A DNA stretch of 64,000 bases from CAWVWD01 sp965662365 (GCA_965662365.1 CBFIHR010000013.1:6332-70331); one strand, 5' to 3'; counted from the stretch's first letter, positions 51,316 to 61,343 are shown. A program made the numbers and translations. The notes: generated from the letters alone by a model not told the origin.

Positions 51316-51750
51316 TTTAGGTTTCAAATATTTTCGATTTAATATTGCAGTTAGCATGAATAAAGCTTTTTCAGAGTTTAACTCAAAGGTCGCACCTAAA
51401 AATTTATAATTTCTTCATCAGAATAGCTTTGACTTGAGATTGATATGAGATTGTCCCTCCTCAAATCCTGTAAAACATAGATAACAAATCATAGAGAAGT
51501 AATAGCAAAAATCAGAAAATGTCCCATTAATAGTCGAATGCAATTTGATTAAATAACAACACAAAGATTGATCTGATTTTTACATGATTTTATGATTGCT
51601 TTTGACCAAAAAAGTAAAAATAAAGATAATATAACTTGCTTTAGGAATTACTTTATAGGTACACTACATCTAAACTATTGATTTTCAATAAATTACTTTT
51701 TTCATTTGAAAAAATGTGATATTCGTCACTATTAAAAAAGAGACAGATTC
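51316..51750. other. Intergenic, nothing recognised
   Basis: About 430 AT-rich bases with no coding frame, terminator or clear repeat. Confidence 0.4.
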
Positions 51751-51758
51751 TATCTTTG
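51751..51758 (+). promoter_or_regulatory. -7 promoter element of the YeeE pair
   Basis: TATCTTTG fits TAnnTTTG exactly. It places the RNA start near 51765 and shows that a start codon at 51716 cannot be used. Confidence 0.55.
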
Positions 51759-51796
51759 CAGCTCGATTTTTTTATGTTAATAACCTAATTATAATT

Positions 51797-52384
51797 ATGA
51801 TAATTGAATTTTTGAGTCAACCATGGCATTGGTCAGTTTCGGGGCTTAGTTTAGCATTAGTGATGTTTTTGTTACTTTACTTTGGTGGAGAATTTGGTAT
51901 TTCTTCAACATTACGTACCATTTGTTCTGTTTCGGGGGCAGGTGAAAAGTGCGATTTCTTTCAATTTAATTGGAGAAGTCAATTGTGGAATATTGTCTTT
52001 GTGGTTGGTGCTGTTTTAGGTGGCTGGTTAGCTTCTACTTTCTTAGCAAGCCCAACGCCCGTTCAAGTTGGAGAGAAAACGGAAGTTCACTTAAAAGAAC
52101 TTGGTATCTCTTTACCACAAGATAACCCTGAAGTCGGTGGACTTGTACCGATGGAAGTTTTTAGTTTAGGTAACCTACTTTCACCAACTGGTTTTATAAC
52201 ACTTATAATTGGTGGTTTTCTGATCGGGTTTGGAGCAAGATGGGCAGGCGGCTGTACATCAGGACATGCGATTAGTGGATTATCAAATCTTCAACTACCA
52301 TCGTTGATTGCTGTTATCGGATTTTTTATCGGTGGATTATTAATGACATATTTATTACTACCGTTGATTTACAATATTTCGTAA
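51797..52384 (+). CDS. YeeE/YedE-family sulfur-compound transporter, component A
   Basis: 195 residues from the ATG at 51797, chosen because the -7 element at 51751 lies downstream of the alternative start. Hydrophobic helices with the family cysteine motifs: AGEKCDFFQFNW, and the pore motif RWAGGCTSGHAISGL. The Sulf_transp (YeeE/YedE) family includes a structurally known thiosulfate channel (TsuA). Paired short forms are found next to sulfide/persulfide genes in many bacteria. The second half is encoded 52 bases downstream. Confidence 0.87.
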   Translation: MIIEFLSQPWHWSVSGLSLALVMFLLLYFGGEFGISSTLRTICSVSGAGEKCDFFQFNWRSQLWNIVFVVGAVLGGWLASTFLASPTPVQVGEKTEVHLKELGISLPQDNPEVGGLVPMEVFSLGNLLSPTGFITLIIGGFLIGFGARWAGGCTSGHAISGLSNLQLPSLIAVIGFFIGGLLMTYLLLPLIYNIS

Positions 52385-52436
52385 CGGATTACAACCTTAT
52401 TTATTATCAAAACCTAAAATTCAAAATTATTACCTG

Positions 52437-52853
52437 ATGATGAAATACTTAAAATTTTTATCCGTAGGCGTATTATTCGGTATCATTATGACCAAATCGG
52501 AAGCGATCTCATGGTATCGTATCCAAGAAATGTTTTTATTCGATAGTTTCCATATGTATGGCATTATCGGGACAGCTGTTGTTGCGGGATTATTAGTGAC
52601 AACTTTTATAAAAAGAAAACAATTACAAACGATTGAAGGCGAAAAAATCAAGCTAAATCCTAAAAACATGAGTATTCCTCGTTACCTTTTAGGTGGAACT
52701 GTTTTTGGTTTAGGTTGGGCATTGACTGGGGCTTGTCCTGGACCGATGTACACTTTATTAGGGCACGGAATAGCCGCTATTTTAGTCGTTATTATCAGCT
52801 CACTTATTGGAACTTTGGTATATGGGATATTGAGACCTAAATTACCACATTAG
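52437..52853 (+). CDS. YeeE/YedE-family component B (DUF6691-like)
   Basis: 138 residues, three to four membrane helices. The pore motif GWALTGACPGPMYTLLGHG corresponds to the cysteine motif of the partner. An early helix (FLSVGVLFGIIMTKSEAISW) is typical for this half. It probably forms a two-subunit channel with the upstream gene, resembling one full-length YeeE cut in half. Substrate (thiosulfate, sulfide or related) is inferred from family only. Confidence 0.87.
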   Translation: MMKYLKFLSVGVLFGIIMTKSEAISWYRIQEMFLFDSFHMYGIIGTAVVAGLLVTTFIKRKQLQTIEGEKIKLNPKNMSIPRYLLGGTVFGLGWALTGACPGPMYTLLGHGIAAILVVIISSLIGTLVYGILRPKLPH

Positions 52854-52905
52854 TGATCAGAGGTAAAAAATTAAACTAAATAAAAATTCAATAAAGCAAA
52901 ATGGT

Positions 52906-52939
52906 AAGCTACGGATGTTATGTTCGTAGCTTTTTTTTT
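52906..52939 (+). terminator. Rho-independent terminator of the YeeE pair
   Basis: AAGCTACG (52906-52913) pairs with CGTAGCTT (52925-52932) and is followed by a run of T's. Confidence 0.8.
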
Positions 52940-53501
52940 AAAAATGATAACCAAATCCTATCCCTACAGAAAACGTATCGTACGCATTTTTTCTAACATC
53001 ATAAAAGAGAATAGGTGCAACATCTATCCGTGAATTAATAGGAATTTCTCCTTCTATTCCTATTCTAAAGATGAAATAATTTTGATGTTTTTCAAATTCT
53101 ATACCCGGTCCAACAAGAAGGGATACATTTTGAACTGGACTCCAAAGTAAATCAAGTGTCGAAAGCAAAGGATATTGTCGTTGGATATAATTCCCCCGAT
53201 CATCTTGTACTTCAAAAACGACCAACTCAATATCATTGTGAAGTCCTAAACCGATCTTGTGGTTAAACCAATACTCAAAGTCTAAACCTAAGGAAGGAAA
53301 AATAAGAATTTCTTTTCCTTCTACCGTACTTTGAGGTACGTAAGTGTGTGCTAAAGCAATCGAAGTCCGAAAGTAACTTTCATCCTGGTGCGTTTCAATG
53401 GATGAAATATCCTCCATATGATGTTTACTATCAGTGTGTTGCGAAAACAATTGTTGCGAAAACGTAAGCAAAATTATTGATATAATGATTTTATTTTTCA
53501 T
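52938..53501 (-). CDS. Outer-membrane beta-barrel protein, unknown role
   Basis: 187 residues with a signal peptide (MKNKIIISI... LFSQ). Alternating strand pattern and a C-terminal aromatic residue (FSVGIGFGYHF), the usual OMP signature. It is opposite to the YeeE pair. Two palindromes lie upstream (53538-53585). No family recognised. Confidence 0.75.
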   Translation of the reverse strand: MKNKIIISIILLTFSQQLFSQHTDSKHHMEDISSIETHQDESYFRTSIALAHTYVPQSTVEGKEILIFPSLGLDFEYWFNHKIGLGLHNDIELVVFEVQDDRGNYIQRQYPLLSTLDLLWSPVQNVSLLVGPGIEFEKHQNYFIFRIGIEGEIPINSRIDVAPILFYDVRKNAYDTFSVGIGFGYHF

Positions 53502-53537
53502 AGTGTAAACTTCTGAAAAACTATCATTTTAGTTAGT

Positions 53538-53585
53538 GATTTGTGCAACACAAATCATTTGTTTTTTTTCCTAAAAATTTTAGGA
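53538..53585. promoter_or_regulatory. Two adjacent perfect palindromes upstream of the barrel gene
   Basis: GATTTGTGCAACACAAATC (53538-53556) and TCCTAAAAATTTTAGGA (53569-53585). The first is 37 bases before the start codon of the barrel gene and is a candidate regulator site. It could also be a plus-strand hairpin followed by T's. The remainder of the 53502-53855 gap holds only the carB promoter element. Confidence 0.5.
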
Positions 53586-53788
53586 TTAGTTCAATAACTA
53601 ATTTTTGTCGATTGAATAATCATTTACTGAATAACTTGATTAGCACTTCTTTTTTTATTCCTGTATTCGGGTAAGCCGGTCGCTGTTTTATAAAAAAATA
53701 AATTTTAAACAGACTCTAAGTAAAATGTCATTTTTGTAATTCATACAAAAAATAATAGTAATCCTATCATTTTAAGCATTCAAAACCC

Positions 53789-53796
53789 TATCTTTG
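53789..53796 (+). promoter_or_regulatory. -7 promoter element of carB
   Basis: TATCTTTG, a perfect TAnnTTTG match, about 60 bases before the start codon; no clear -33 TTG. Confidence 0.55.
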
Positions 53797-53855
53797 CCCG
53801 CAATTTGGACTAAAACCAAAGATTTTACAATTAAACTTCGTAAAAACGGTTCAAA

Positions 53856-56672
53856 ATGCCAAAAGATACTTCCATAAAATCAGTACTGATTATCGGCAGT
53901 GGCCCGATTATCATCGGACAAGCGTGTGAGTTTGATTATTCAGGTTCACAAGCGTCTCGATCGCTTAGAGAAGAAGGAATTGAGGTTTCCTTAATTAATT
54001 CAAATCCTGCGACGATTATGACCGACCCGGTCACAGCCGACCATGTTTACTTACTTCCTCTTACTGTTGAAAGCATAATTCAAATTTTAGAAGAACGACA
54101 TTTTGATGCTGTACTCCCAACGATGGGTGGACAAACCGCTTTAAATCTGGCGATGGAAGCTGGAGAGCAAGGCGTTTGGGAAAAGTACAATGTCAAATTA
54201 ATCGGTGTAGATTTAGATGCGATTGAATTAACAGAAAATCGTGATGAGTTCAAAAAGTTTGTAAAAACATTGGGAATGGAAGTAGCTCCTTCCTATATCG
54301 CTAATTCTTTCCTTGAAGGAAAAGAAGCTGCTCAAAAAATCGGTTTTCCATTGGTATTAAGACCATCTTATACACTTGGTGGATATGGTGGTGGTTTTGC
54401 ACATAATGCCGCTGAGTTTGACGAATTGTTGCGTCGTGCATTGAATGCTTCACCAACACATGAGGTCTTAATTGAACAAGCCGTTTTGGGTTGGAAAGAG
54501 TATGAGTTAGAACTTCTGAGAGATGCGAATGATAACGTCGTCATTATTTGTACCGTAGAAAACCTGGACCCAATGGGAATCCACACCGGGGACTCGATCA
54601 CAGTCGCTCCAGCGATGACGCTTTCGGATACTTGTTATCAACAAATGCGTAATGACGCTATTTTGATGATGCGTAACTTGGGAGAGTTTGCAGGTGGTTG
54701 TAATGTGCAGTTTGCTCAAGACCCAGAAACAGAAAAATTGATTCCGATTGAAATCAATCCTCGTGTTTCTCGTTCGTCTGCTTTAGCGAGTAAAGCAACG
54801 GGTTATCCGATTGCAAAAATTGCTGCGAAGCTGGCTATCGGCTACACTTTAGATGAGTTGAAAAACCAGATTACGAAAACAACTTCAGCCTTTTTTGAGC
54901 CAACTTTGGATTACGTTATCGTAAAAATGCCTCGTTGGAACTTTGAAAAATTCCACGGTGCCGACCATAAGTTGGGCTTGCAAATGAAGTCAGTTGGTGA
55001 AGTAATGGGGATTGGTCGTAACTTCCTGGAAGCACTACAAAAAGCTTGTCAGTCGCAAGAAAATGGTAGAATGGGCTTGGGGGCAGATATGAAAGAATGG
55101 TACAAAACAGAAGATATTTTAGAGAGAGTAGAACACGCTCGTGATGATAGAATTTATCGCCTAAAAGATGCAATGCGTTTAGGTGTACCGACTCGTACTA
55201 TTCAAAAGTTGACCAAAATTGATCCTTGGTATATCAAACAAATCAAGCGTTTGGTGAAAATCGAGCAGAACTTAATGCAATATCGCTTCTTAGAAAATGT
55301 CCCTACAGAATTGTTACGTGAAATGAAAGAAGTTGGATATTCAGACGGACAAATCGCTTGGTTATTAAAAATAAAAGAAGACGAAGTTTACGACCGTAGA
55401 ACAGAATTAGGGATCAAACGTACTTACAAAATGGTAGATACGTGTGCAGCGGAGTTTGAAGCACAAACGCCTTATTTCTACTCGACTTTCGATAACGAAA
55501 ATGAATCAATTCCATCTGACAAAAAGAAAATTATTGTTTTAGGGTCAGGGCCAAATCGTATTGGTCAAGGAATCGAATTTGATTATTGTTGTGTCCACGG
55601 TTTGTTAGCAATTAAGGAAGCTGGTTATGAATCAATTATGATTAACTGTAACCCTGAAACTGTTTCAACCGACTTCGACACCGCTGATAAATTATACTTC
55701 GAGCCAATTTATTGGGAACACTTGAAGGAAATTATTGAATTAGAAAAACCAGAAGGCGTTATCGTTCAATTAGGTGGACAAACGGCTTTAAAGTTAGCAG
55801 AAAAGCTGACAGAAGAAGGTATCAAAATCATTGGAACATCTTACGAAGCCTTAGATTTGGCGGAAGATAGAGGGCGTTTCTCTGATTTATTAAAGGAAAT
55901 GAATATTCCTTATCCTCGCTACGGTTCGGCTGAAAATGCAGACGAAGCCCTGGAGATTGCTAACGAAGTTGGCTATCCAGTATTGGTGCGTCCGTCTTAC
56001 GTTTTGGGTGGTCAACGCATGAAAATCGTTATCAACGACGATGAGTTAGAAACACAAGTTTTAAGTATCTTAAAGCATATTCCAGATAATAAAATCTTAG
56101 TGGATCAATTCTTAGAACGTGCAAGCGAAGCGGAGATTGATGCGATTTGTGATGGCGAAGATGTACATATCATGGGTATCATGGAACACGTTGAACCGGC
56201 CGGTATTCACTCGGGTGATAGTTCTGCTCTGTTGCCGCCTTATAGCTTATCGCAAAAGATAATTGACGAAATGGTCGAATACACCAAACGCATCGCTCTA
56301 CGTATGGAAGTTCGTGGTTTGATTAATATTCAATTTGCCATTAAAAACGATAAAGTTTACGTCATCGAAGCGAACCCTCGTGCCTCTCGCACAACGCCGT
56401 TTATTGCGAAAGCATACCAAATTCCATATTTGAATTATGCAACCAAAGTGATGTTAGGCGTGAACAAATTGAAGGACTTTACAATGGAGAACAAATTAGA
56501 TGGTTACGCTATCAAAGTTCCTGTTTTCAGCTTCAATAAGTTCCCGAATGTGGATAAGAATCTTGGGCCTGAAATGCGTTCGACAGGAGAAGCAATTCGA
56601 TTTATTAAAGACTTAAACGATCCGTTCTTTAGAAAGATTTCGAGAAATCGATCGATGTTTTTGTCACGCTAA
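53856..56672 (+). CDS. carB: Carbamoyl-phosphate synthase large subunit, without MGS domain
   Basis: 938 residues. Two ATP-grasp synthetase halves: the first opens LIIGSGPIIIGQACEFDYSG, the second IVLGSGPNRIGQGIEFDYC. Each has its LRPSYTLGGYGGGF / VRPSYVLGGQRM loop, and an oligomerisation region lies between. The protein stops at about the end of the second ATP-grasp (FIKDLNDPFFRKISRNRSMF). The roughly 130-residue MGS-like allosteric domain of E. coli CarB (1073 residues) is absent, as in other Bacteroidota. It supplies carbamoyl phosphate for pyrimidine and arginine synthesis. carA is not in the window. Confidence 0.96.
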   Translation: MPKDTSIKSVLIIGSGPIIIGQACEFDYSGSQASRSLREEGIEVSLINSNPATIMTDPVTADHVYLLPLTVESIIQILEERHFDAVLPTMGGQTALNLAMEAGEQGVWEKYNVKLIGVDLDAIELTENRDEFKKFVKTLGMEVAPSYIANSFLEGKEAAQKIGFPLVLRPSYTLGGYGGGFAHNAAEFDELLRRALNASPTHEVLIEQAVLGWKEYELELLRDANDNVVIICTVENLDPMGIHTGDSITVAPAMTLSDTCYQQMRNDAILMMRNLGEFAGGCNVQFAQDPETEKLIPIEINPRVSRSSALASKATGYPIAKIAAKLAIGYTLDELKNQITKTTSAFFEPTLDYVIVKMPRWNFEKFHGADHKLGLQMKSVGEVMGIGRNFLEALQKACQSQENGRMGLGADMKEWYKTEDILERVEHARDDRIYRLKDAMRLGVPTRTIQKLTKIDPWYIKQIKRLVKIEQNLMQYRFLENVPTELLREMKEVGYSDGQIAWLLKIKEDEVYDRRTELGIKRTYKMVDTCAAEFEAQTPYFYSTFDNENESIPSDKKKIIVLGSGPNRIGQGIEFDYCCVHGLLAIKEAGYESIMINCNPETVSTDFDTADKLYFEPIYWEHLKEIIELEKPEGVIVQLGGQTALKLAEKLTEEGIKIIGTSYEALDLAEDRGRFSDLLKEMNIPYPRYGSAENADEALEIANEVGYPVLVRPSYVLGGQRMKIVINDDELETQVLSILKHIPDNKILVDQFLERASEAEIDAICDGEDVHIMGIMEHVEPAGIHSGDSSALLPPYSLSQKIIDEMVEYTKRIALRMEVRGLINIQFAIKNDKVYVIEANPRASRTTPFIAKAYQIPYLNYATKVMLGVNKLKDFTMENKLDGYAIKVPVFSFNKFPNVDKNLGPEMRSTGEAIRFIKDLNDPFFRKISRNRSMFLSR

Positions 56673-56700
56673 ATAAATTCTATTTGGCGAAAAATATATA

Positions 56701-56731
56701 AACGGCAGTTCAGTTTTGAACTGCCGTTTTT
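56701..56731. terminator. Terminator of carB
   Basis: AACGGCAGTTC (56701-56711) and GAACTGCCGTT (56718-56728) pair exactly, followed by T's. Confidence 0.85.
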
Positions 56732-56737
56732 GTTTTA

Positions 56738-57214
56738 TCAATTTCCATCTTTTTGCCGTTTTCTTTTTTTTAATCGCCATTGTGCCTTGGGTAAACTGAA
56801 TGTAATTGGTAATTCAAGATAAACATCAACAGGCTGATTGTTTACCGTTCCTGAAACGAATTTAGGTAAAGCGTTCACGACTTTTAAAGCCGCTTGTCCA
56901 CAACCTGAACCAATATTTTGAATGATTTTGGCAGCTTCAACTTCTCCATTTTTATTAATAATAAACCCGATAATCACAACTCCTTCGACACCATTTTCAC
57001 GAGCAATTGTTGGATACTTTAGGTTTTCTACAATGAACTTCACCAAATTTTCATTAGAACACGATTGCCTATTTTCCTCATTTTTAATTTTTTGACACAT
57101 TTCTAAGTACGGCATAGTTTCATTTAGCCGTAATGTATCTAACAGCATAAAGTTTGTTGAAAAGGCGTTATGCCCAATCAGTAATAAACCAATCAAAAAA
57201 GTCAATCGTTTCAT
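56738..57214 (-). CDS. Secreted TonB C-terminal-domain protein
   Basis: 158 residues, signal peptide ending NAFS. Residues about 72-148 form a TonB_C domain (YPTIARENGVEGVVIIGFII, and DVYLELPITFSL). No proline-rich spacer and no stable membrane anchor, so it is not a classical energy transducer. Free TonB_C proteins are common in Bacteroidota and of uncertain role. Confidence 0.85.
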   Translation of the reverse strand: MKRLTFLIGLLLIGHNAFSTNFMLLDTLRLNETMPYLEMCQKIKNEENRQSCSNENLVKFIVENLKYPTIARENGVEGVVIIGFIINKNGEVEAAKIIQNIGSGCGQAALKVVNALPKFVSGTVNNQPVDVYLELPITFSLPKAQWRLKKRKRQKDGN

Positions 57215-57325
57215 AAAATAGATAGTTAATAATTAGAAAATAAATAAAACAGATTCAAGTTTCTGTAACATCAATAAGGTGACTATTCAAAAAATAAATG
57301 ATAAAACCTATGATAAAACTCATGA

Positions 57326-58246
57326 TTACTTCACGTTAAAAACTCGCCCATCAATTGCTAAATCCGTATTTTTGAATGCTTCTCGGGCTTGTGTCAATAA
57401 AACTTCTAAATCCTTATAACGAGGTGAAAAATGACCAATAATCAGGCGTTTAGCATTTGCTTGACAAGCAATTTGTCCAGCTTGACGAGCCGTAGAATGA
57501 ATATTTCGTTCTTGTATATCCTCCAATTTTTCATCACCAAATGTCGCTTCATGATAAAGCAAATCCACATTTTTGATTTGTGGTAAAATCGTTTCGGTGT
57601 AAGCCGTATCTGAACAAAACGCAAAACTTCTTGATGGTTTTCCAGCTTTTGTGAGTTCTTTGTTAGGAATAACTTTTCCGGTAGCCGTTCTAAAATCCGC
57701 ACCGTTCTTAATCGCAGTCATTTGTTGGTAAGGAATATCGTATTTTTCAATCGCTTCCTTTCGCATATTACGAGGTCGCTCTTTTTCTTGAAACAAAAAA
57801 CCTGTTGTCGGTACGTCGTGTTTCATCGGAATTGTCGTCACGGTCAGATCTTCGTTGTCCAGTAATAAAGTCGGTTCAGTCGATTGATGCACATGAAAAT
57901 GAAGTGGATAAATAAGTTTCCGAACTTTGGTATATTTTAAAAATGCTTCTACAAATTCTTTCACGCCTTCCGGGCAATAAATATGCAAGGGAGCAACTCG
58001 CCCTAACAAACCAAACGAGCCAATTAATCCTGGCAACCCCAAAATATGGTCGCCATGAATGTGACTTATAAAAATATGATTGATTTTACTCGCTTTGACA
58101 CGATATTTTCGGAGTTGAGCTTGTGTCCCTTCTCCGCAATCAATGAGGTAATATTTTTCATTAATATTCAAGACTTGCGAAGTCGTCAATAAACCGTTGG
58201 CAGGATAAGCCGCACTACAACCTAATATGGTAATTTGAAATTTCAA
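57326..58246 (-). CDS. rnz: Ribonuclease Z
   Basis: 306 residues. Metallo-beta-lactamase fold with the HxHxDH motif (ISHIHGDHILGLPG) and flanking metal ligands in the distal SDTAYTETI and GHFSPRYKD regions. The exosite-like stretch lies in EKERPRNMRKEAIEKYD. It matures tRNA 3' ends. The length fits the short bacterial form. Confidence 0.95.
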   Translation of the reverse strand: MKFQITILGCSAAYPANGLLTTSQVLNINEKYYLIDCGEGTQAQLRKYRVKASKINHIFISHIHGDHILGLPGLIGSFGLLGRVAPLHIYCPEGVKEFVEAFLKYTKVRKLIYPLHFHVHQSTEPTLLLDNEDLTVTTIPMKHDVPTTGFLFQEKERPRNMRKEAIEKYDIPYQQMTAIKNGADFRTATGKVIPNKELTKAGKPSRSFAFCSDTAYTETILPQIKNVDLLYHEATFGDEKLEDIQERNIHSTARQAGQIACQANAKRLIIGHFSPRYKDLEVLLTQAREAFKNTDLAIDGRVFNVK

Positions 58247-58734
58247 AAGTGTTTTTTTATATGAATTATTTTATCAATTACTACAATTATTCCGATTAAT
58301 TCATTCAAAAGTAAGTATAAAAATGAAATTGATTGTTAAAAGGATCTTTACGATTCGACACGCACCTTTTCCATTGACCAAAAACATTTTCAATTTTTAA
58401 AATATTTCGCTCATTTACAAATAATTATACAATGTAAATATTTGAATTTAAATTCAATGGACTTTGCTACTCTTGTTTTTTATTTCAAAATACCAGAATA
58501 TTAATTCGTGTAAAATTCAATCCTAAAATATTACATTTCATCATCGTTTAGATAAAATAACCGTTTCTACATCAGTTACTTCTTTGGATTACCTAATATT
58601 TCGTTAAAAATAGTCGAATATTCCTCACAAATATGTTTATAAATATTGATATAACCGTATTAATACTAAAATGCTTAAATTCGTCATTCAAATAGCAGTT
58701 TTTAAGCAATTTGATGAAAATGACGATATTTATG
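58247..58734. other. Intergenic, no gene found
   Basis: About 490 AT-rich bases between divergent genes. A loose inverted repeat TGCTTAAA/TTTAAGCA lies just before the TPR gene. No TAnnTTTG promoter was noted. Confidence 0.35.
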
Positions 58735-60453
58735 ATGATAAAAAATATAATGACGACTATTTTAAGAATAACCGTATTCGTGCTTTTAACCATTCCTGCG
58801 TTGGCACAGCCCGACAACCGTCCGAGTATTGCAATCGTAGAACTTGAAGGATTATTTATCGAAGCCAAAAAGGAAGTTTTGTTAGAAAACTTTGAAGATG
58901 CTTTAGTTATTTATCAATCTATTATTAATAAAGATAAAACCAATGCTGCTGCCTTTTACGAGATTGCCAAAGTTTATGAAAAATTAGATAAACGAGTCGA
59001 TGCAAAATCGAATGCTAAAGATGCTTTTGTAAATGAAAATACAAATGAATGGTACGGTGTCTATTATGCAAAATTTTTGGTAGAAGATGGCGCATGGCAG
59101 CAGGCGGCAGATGTCTATAAAGCCGTCGTTGAAGTGAATCCTAAAAAGATCGAATATTACTACGAACAAGCCTACTTGTTGACGAAAGCAAAAGATTTTA
59201 ATGGAGCTATAAAGGTCTATAACACTCTGGAAGCAAAGGCGGGCATCAATGAACGTTCTTCTCGGCACAAGCATACGATTTATCACCTAATGGGTAAAAC
59301 TTCAGAGGCTGCAAAAGTCTTGGAGGACTTGATTGCAGCCTTTCCGACCGAGTCGCAATATTATCATGTTTTGGCTCAATATTATGATAAGCAGGGCAAG
59401 GCAGGAAAAGCCAAAGAAGTCTATCAACGTGCTTTGCAGGCTAACCCCGAAGATCCTGTTGCAAGTATCGCATTAGCGGAAAATATGAAAGCAGAAGGCA
59501 ATGAAGCCCAATATTTATTAGGATTAAAACCTTTATTTAATCGAAATGAGGTCGGAATCGATATTAAAGTCAAAGAATTATATCCGTACATTAATCAATT
59601 ACCTAATGTCAAAGATGGTGTTCCCGAAGCATTATTGGAATTATCCAAAATAATGACAGCGGTTCATCCGAATGATGCCAAGGCTTTTGCGATTTATGCC
59701 GATATTTTATATTATACAGGTAATCCGATGGAAGCCTTGACGCAATATCATAAAACCTTGGAATTGGACAACTCTGTCTATTCTGTTTGGGAACAAGTCC
59801 TAATTGTCAATGAAACTTTAGGTAGATTCGATGAGGTGATTAAAATATCAGAAGATGCGATGGATTACTTTCCGAATCAAGCCTTTATTTTTTATATGAA
59901 TGGTATGGGCTACAACCGAACGGGCGACTATGAAGATGCGATTGACGCACTCGAACAAGCGATGATGATGAGCGGCAGTGACGAGGTGATGAAAGCAAAG
60001 ATTCATTCTGAGTTGGGAGTCAGTTATTTTGGTGACAAGGATATTGAGCGTTCTAATAAAAATTTTGAGGCAGCCCTCGCCCTCGATGCTAATAATCTTA
60101 GTGCTTTAAATAATTACAGCTATTACTTAGCTTTGCAGGGTAACGATTTGGCGAAAGCCGAAAAACTTATCAAAAAAGCTGACAATTTGGCACCAAATCA
60201 AGCAACAATTCAAGATACTTATGGATTTATTTTGTATAAGAATAAAAAGTACAATGATGCTGAAAAATGGTTTAGAAAAGCCCTGGACAATGGCGGCAAT
60301 ATGAATTATGTTATTTTGGAACATTACGGTGATGTCCTTTATCAACTTAATCGAACGGACGAAGCGGTTACGTATTGGCAAAAAGCTAAAAAGCTGGGTT
60401 CGACATCTAAAAAATTAGATAAGAAAATTGCTGAACGCAAAATTTCTGAATAA
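58735..60453 (+). CDS. Secreted TPR-repeat protein
   Basis: About 572 residues from 58735. Several start codons lie in frame between 58711 (TTG) and 58750. The chosen one gives a typical signal peptide (MIKNIMTTILRITVFVLLTI ending ALAQ). Many TPR units follow (for example AAFYEIAKVYEKLDKRVDAK, KIEYYYEQAYLLTKAKDFNG, AFIFYMNGMGYNRTGDYEDA, LSALNNYSYYLALQGNDLAK). Probably periplasmic or outer-membrane facing scaffold or secretion-related; no partner gene adjacent. Confidence 0.88.
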   Translation: MIKNIMTTILRITVFVLLTIPALAQPDNRPSIAIVELEGLFIEAKKEVLLENFEDALVIYQSIINKDKTNAAAFYEIAKVYEKLDKRVDAKSNAKDAFVNENTNEWYGVYYAKFLVEDGAWQQAADVYKAVVEVNPKKIEYYYEQAYLLTKAKDFNGAIKVYNTLEAKAGINERSSRHKHTIYHLMGKTSEAAKVLEDLIAAFPTESQYYHVLAQYYDKQGKAGKAKEVYQRALQANPEDPVASIALAENMKAEGNEAQYLLGLKPLFNRNEVGIDIKVKELYPYINQLPNVKDGVPEALLELSKIMTAVHPNDAKAFAIYADILYYTGNPMEALTQYHKTLELDNSVYSVWEQVLIVNETLGRFDEVIKISEDAMDYFPNQAFIFYMNGMGYNRTGDYEDAIDALEQAMMMSGSDEVMKAKIHSELGVSYFGDKDIERSNKNFEAALALDANNLSALNNYSYYLALQGNDLAKAEKLIKKADNLAPNQATIQDTYGFILYKNKKYNDAEKWFRKALDNGGNMNYVILEHYGDVLYQLNRTDEAVTYWQKAKKLGSTSKKLDKKIAERKISE

Positions 60454-60543
60454 TTATAAAATCAAAAATAGTCTTCTGGATTTTGCAATCTTTTTCATCG
60501 CAAAAAACTGATTTTCAATCGCTTAACATTTATTAAACTTAAA

Positions 60544-60583
60544 AGCGACAGCAAATATTCACTTTGCTGTCGCTCTCTTTTTT
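60544..60583 (+). terminator. Terminator of the TPR gene
   Basis: AGCGACAGCAAA (60544-60555) pairs with TTTGCTGTCGCT (60563-60574), followed by CTCTTTTTTA. Confidence 0.85.
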
Positions 60584-60787
60584 ATTACTATTTTACCTTA
60601 TGCTAATCCGAAAATAAATTGAATAGCATTTATTTTATCCCTCTTCTATCCAATTTTTTTATAGAGATCTGATTCAAAAATAAAAAATGCAGATTTCATT
60701 ATAAATTTTAGTTTTCAAAGGCAGCTGCTCCAAATATTTCTCCTTCTATTGATTATTTTGATAAAATTGTAAAACTATAACGTTGAT
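60584..60787. other. Intergenic, nothing recognised
   Basis: About 200 AT-rich bases between a terminator and a promoter; no feature seen. Confidence 0.4.
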
Positions 60788-60818
60788 TTTGGTGTATTAT
60801 ACCTAATGTGTAATTTTG
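60788..60818 (+). promoter_or_regulatory. Promoter of the bacilliredoxin gene
   Basis: TTTG (60788-60791), 19 bases, TAATTTTG (60811-60818). Directly after the predicted start lies a small hairpin (ATCAC/GTGAT, about 60822-60836). Leader about 105 bases. Confidence 0.7.
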
Positions 60819-60929
60819 CATTATCACCATGAGTGATGATATTTTTTAATTAAAAAGTAACTTTTTAAATTGCAGTTTATAGCTCAATAGTGATTTATAA
60901 TCGACAATTTATCACAAGAATAAAAAATT

Positions 60930-61343
60930 ATGTATCCTGAACATTTAACAGCACCGATGGCTCAACAATTGAACGATTATGGTTTCAAAAGTTTGCGAAC
61001 GCCAACGGAAGTAGATGAAGTTTTAAGTCAAAAAGAAGGAACAACTTTAGTAGTTGTCAATTCAGTTTGTGGTTGTGCAGCAGGTTATGCTCGTCCAGGT
61101 GCAATCGCAGCCGTACAAGGAGACAAAAAGCCGGATAATTTAGTAACGGTATTTGCTGGTGTCGATAGAGAAGCAACCGAAAGAGCACGTGAGTTTTTCG
61201 TGCCTTATCCACCGTCTTCGCCTTCTATGGCACTTTTCAAAGATGGAAAATTAGTACATTTTATTGAGCGTTACCACATCGAAGGCTCAAACGCAGAGAT
61301 GATTGCTGCTAATTTAAAAATGGCTTTTGACCGTTTTTGTTAA
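60930..61343 (+). CDS. Bacilliredoxin (BrxA/BrxB, YphP/YqiW family)
   Basis: 137 residues. The family CGC motif is C47-G-C49 in VVNSVCGCAAGYARPGA, with FFVPYPPSSPSMALF downstream as in Bacillus YphP/YqiW. Those proteins remove bacillithiol or other thiols from oxidised cysteines. The organism's low-molecular-weight thiol is not visible from this window. Single gene with its own promoter and terminator. Confidence 0.94.
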   Translation: MYPEHLTAPMAQQLNDYGFKSLRTPTEVDEVLSQKEGTTLVVVNSVCGCAAGYARPGAIAAVQGDKKPDNLVTVFAGVDREATERAREFFVPYPPSSPSMALFKDGKLVHFIERYHIEGSNAEMIAANLKMAFDRFC

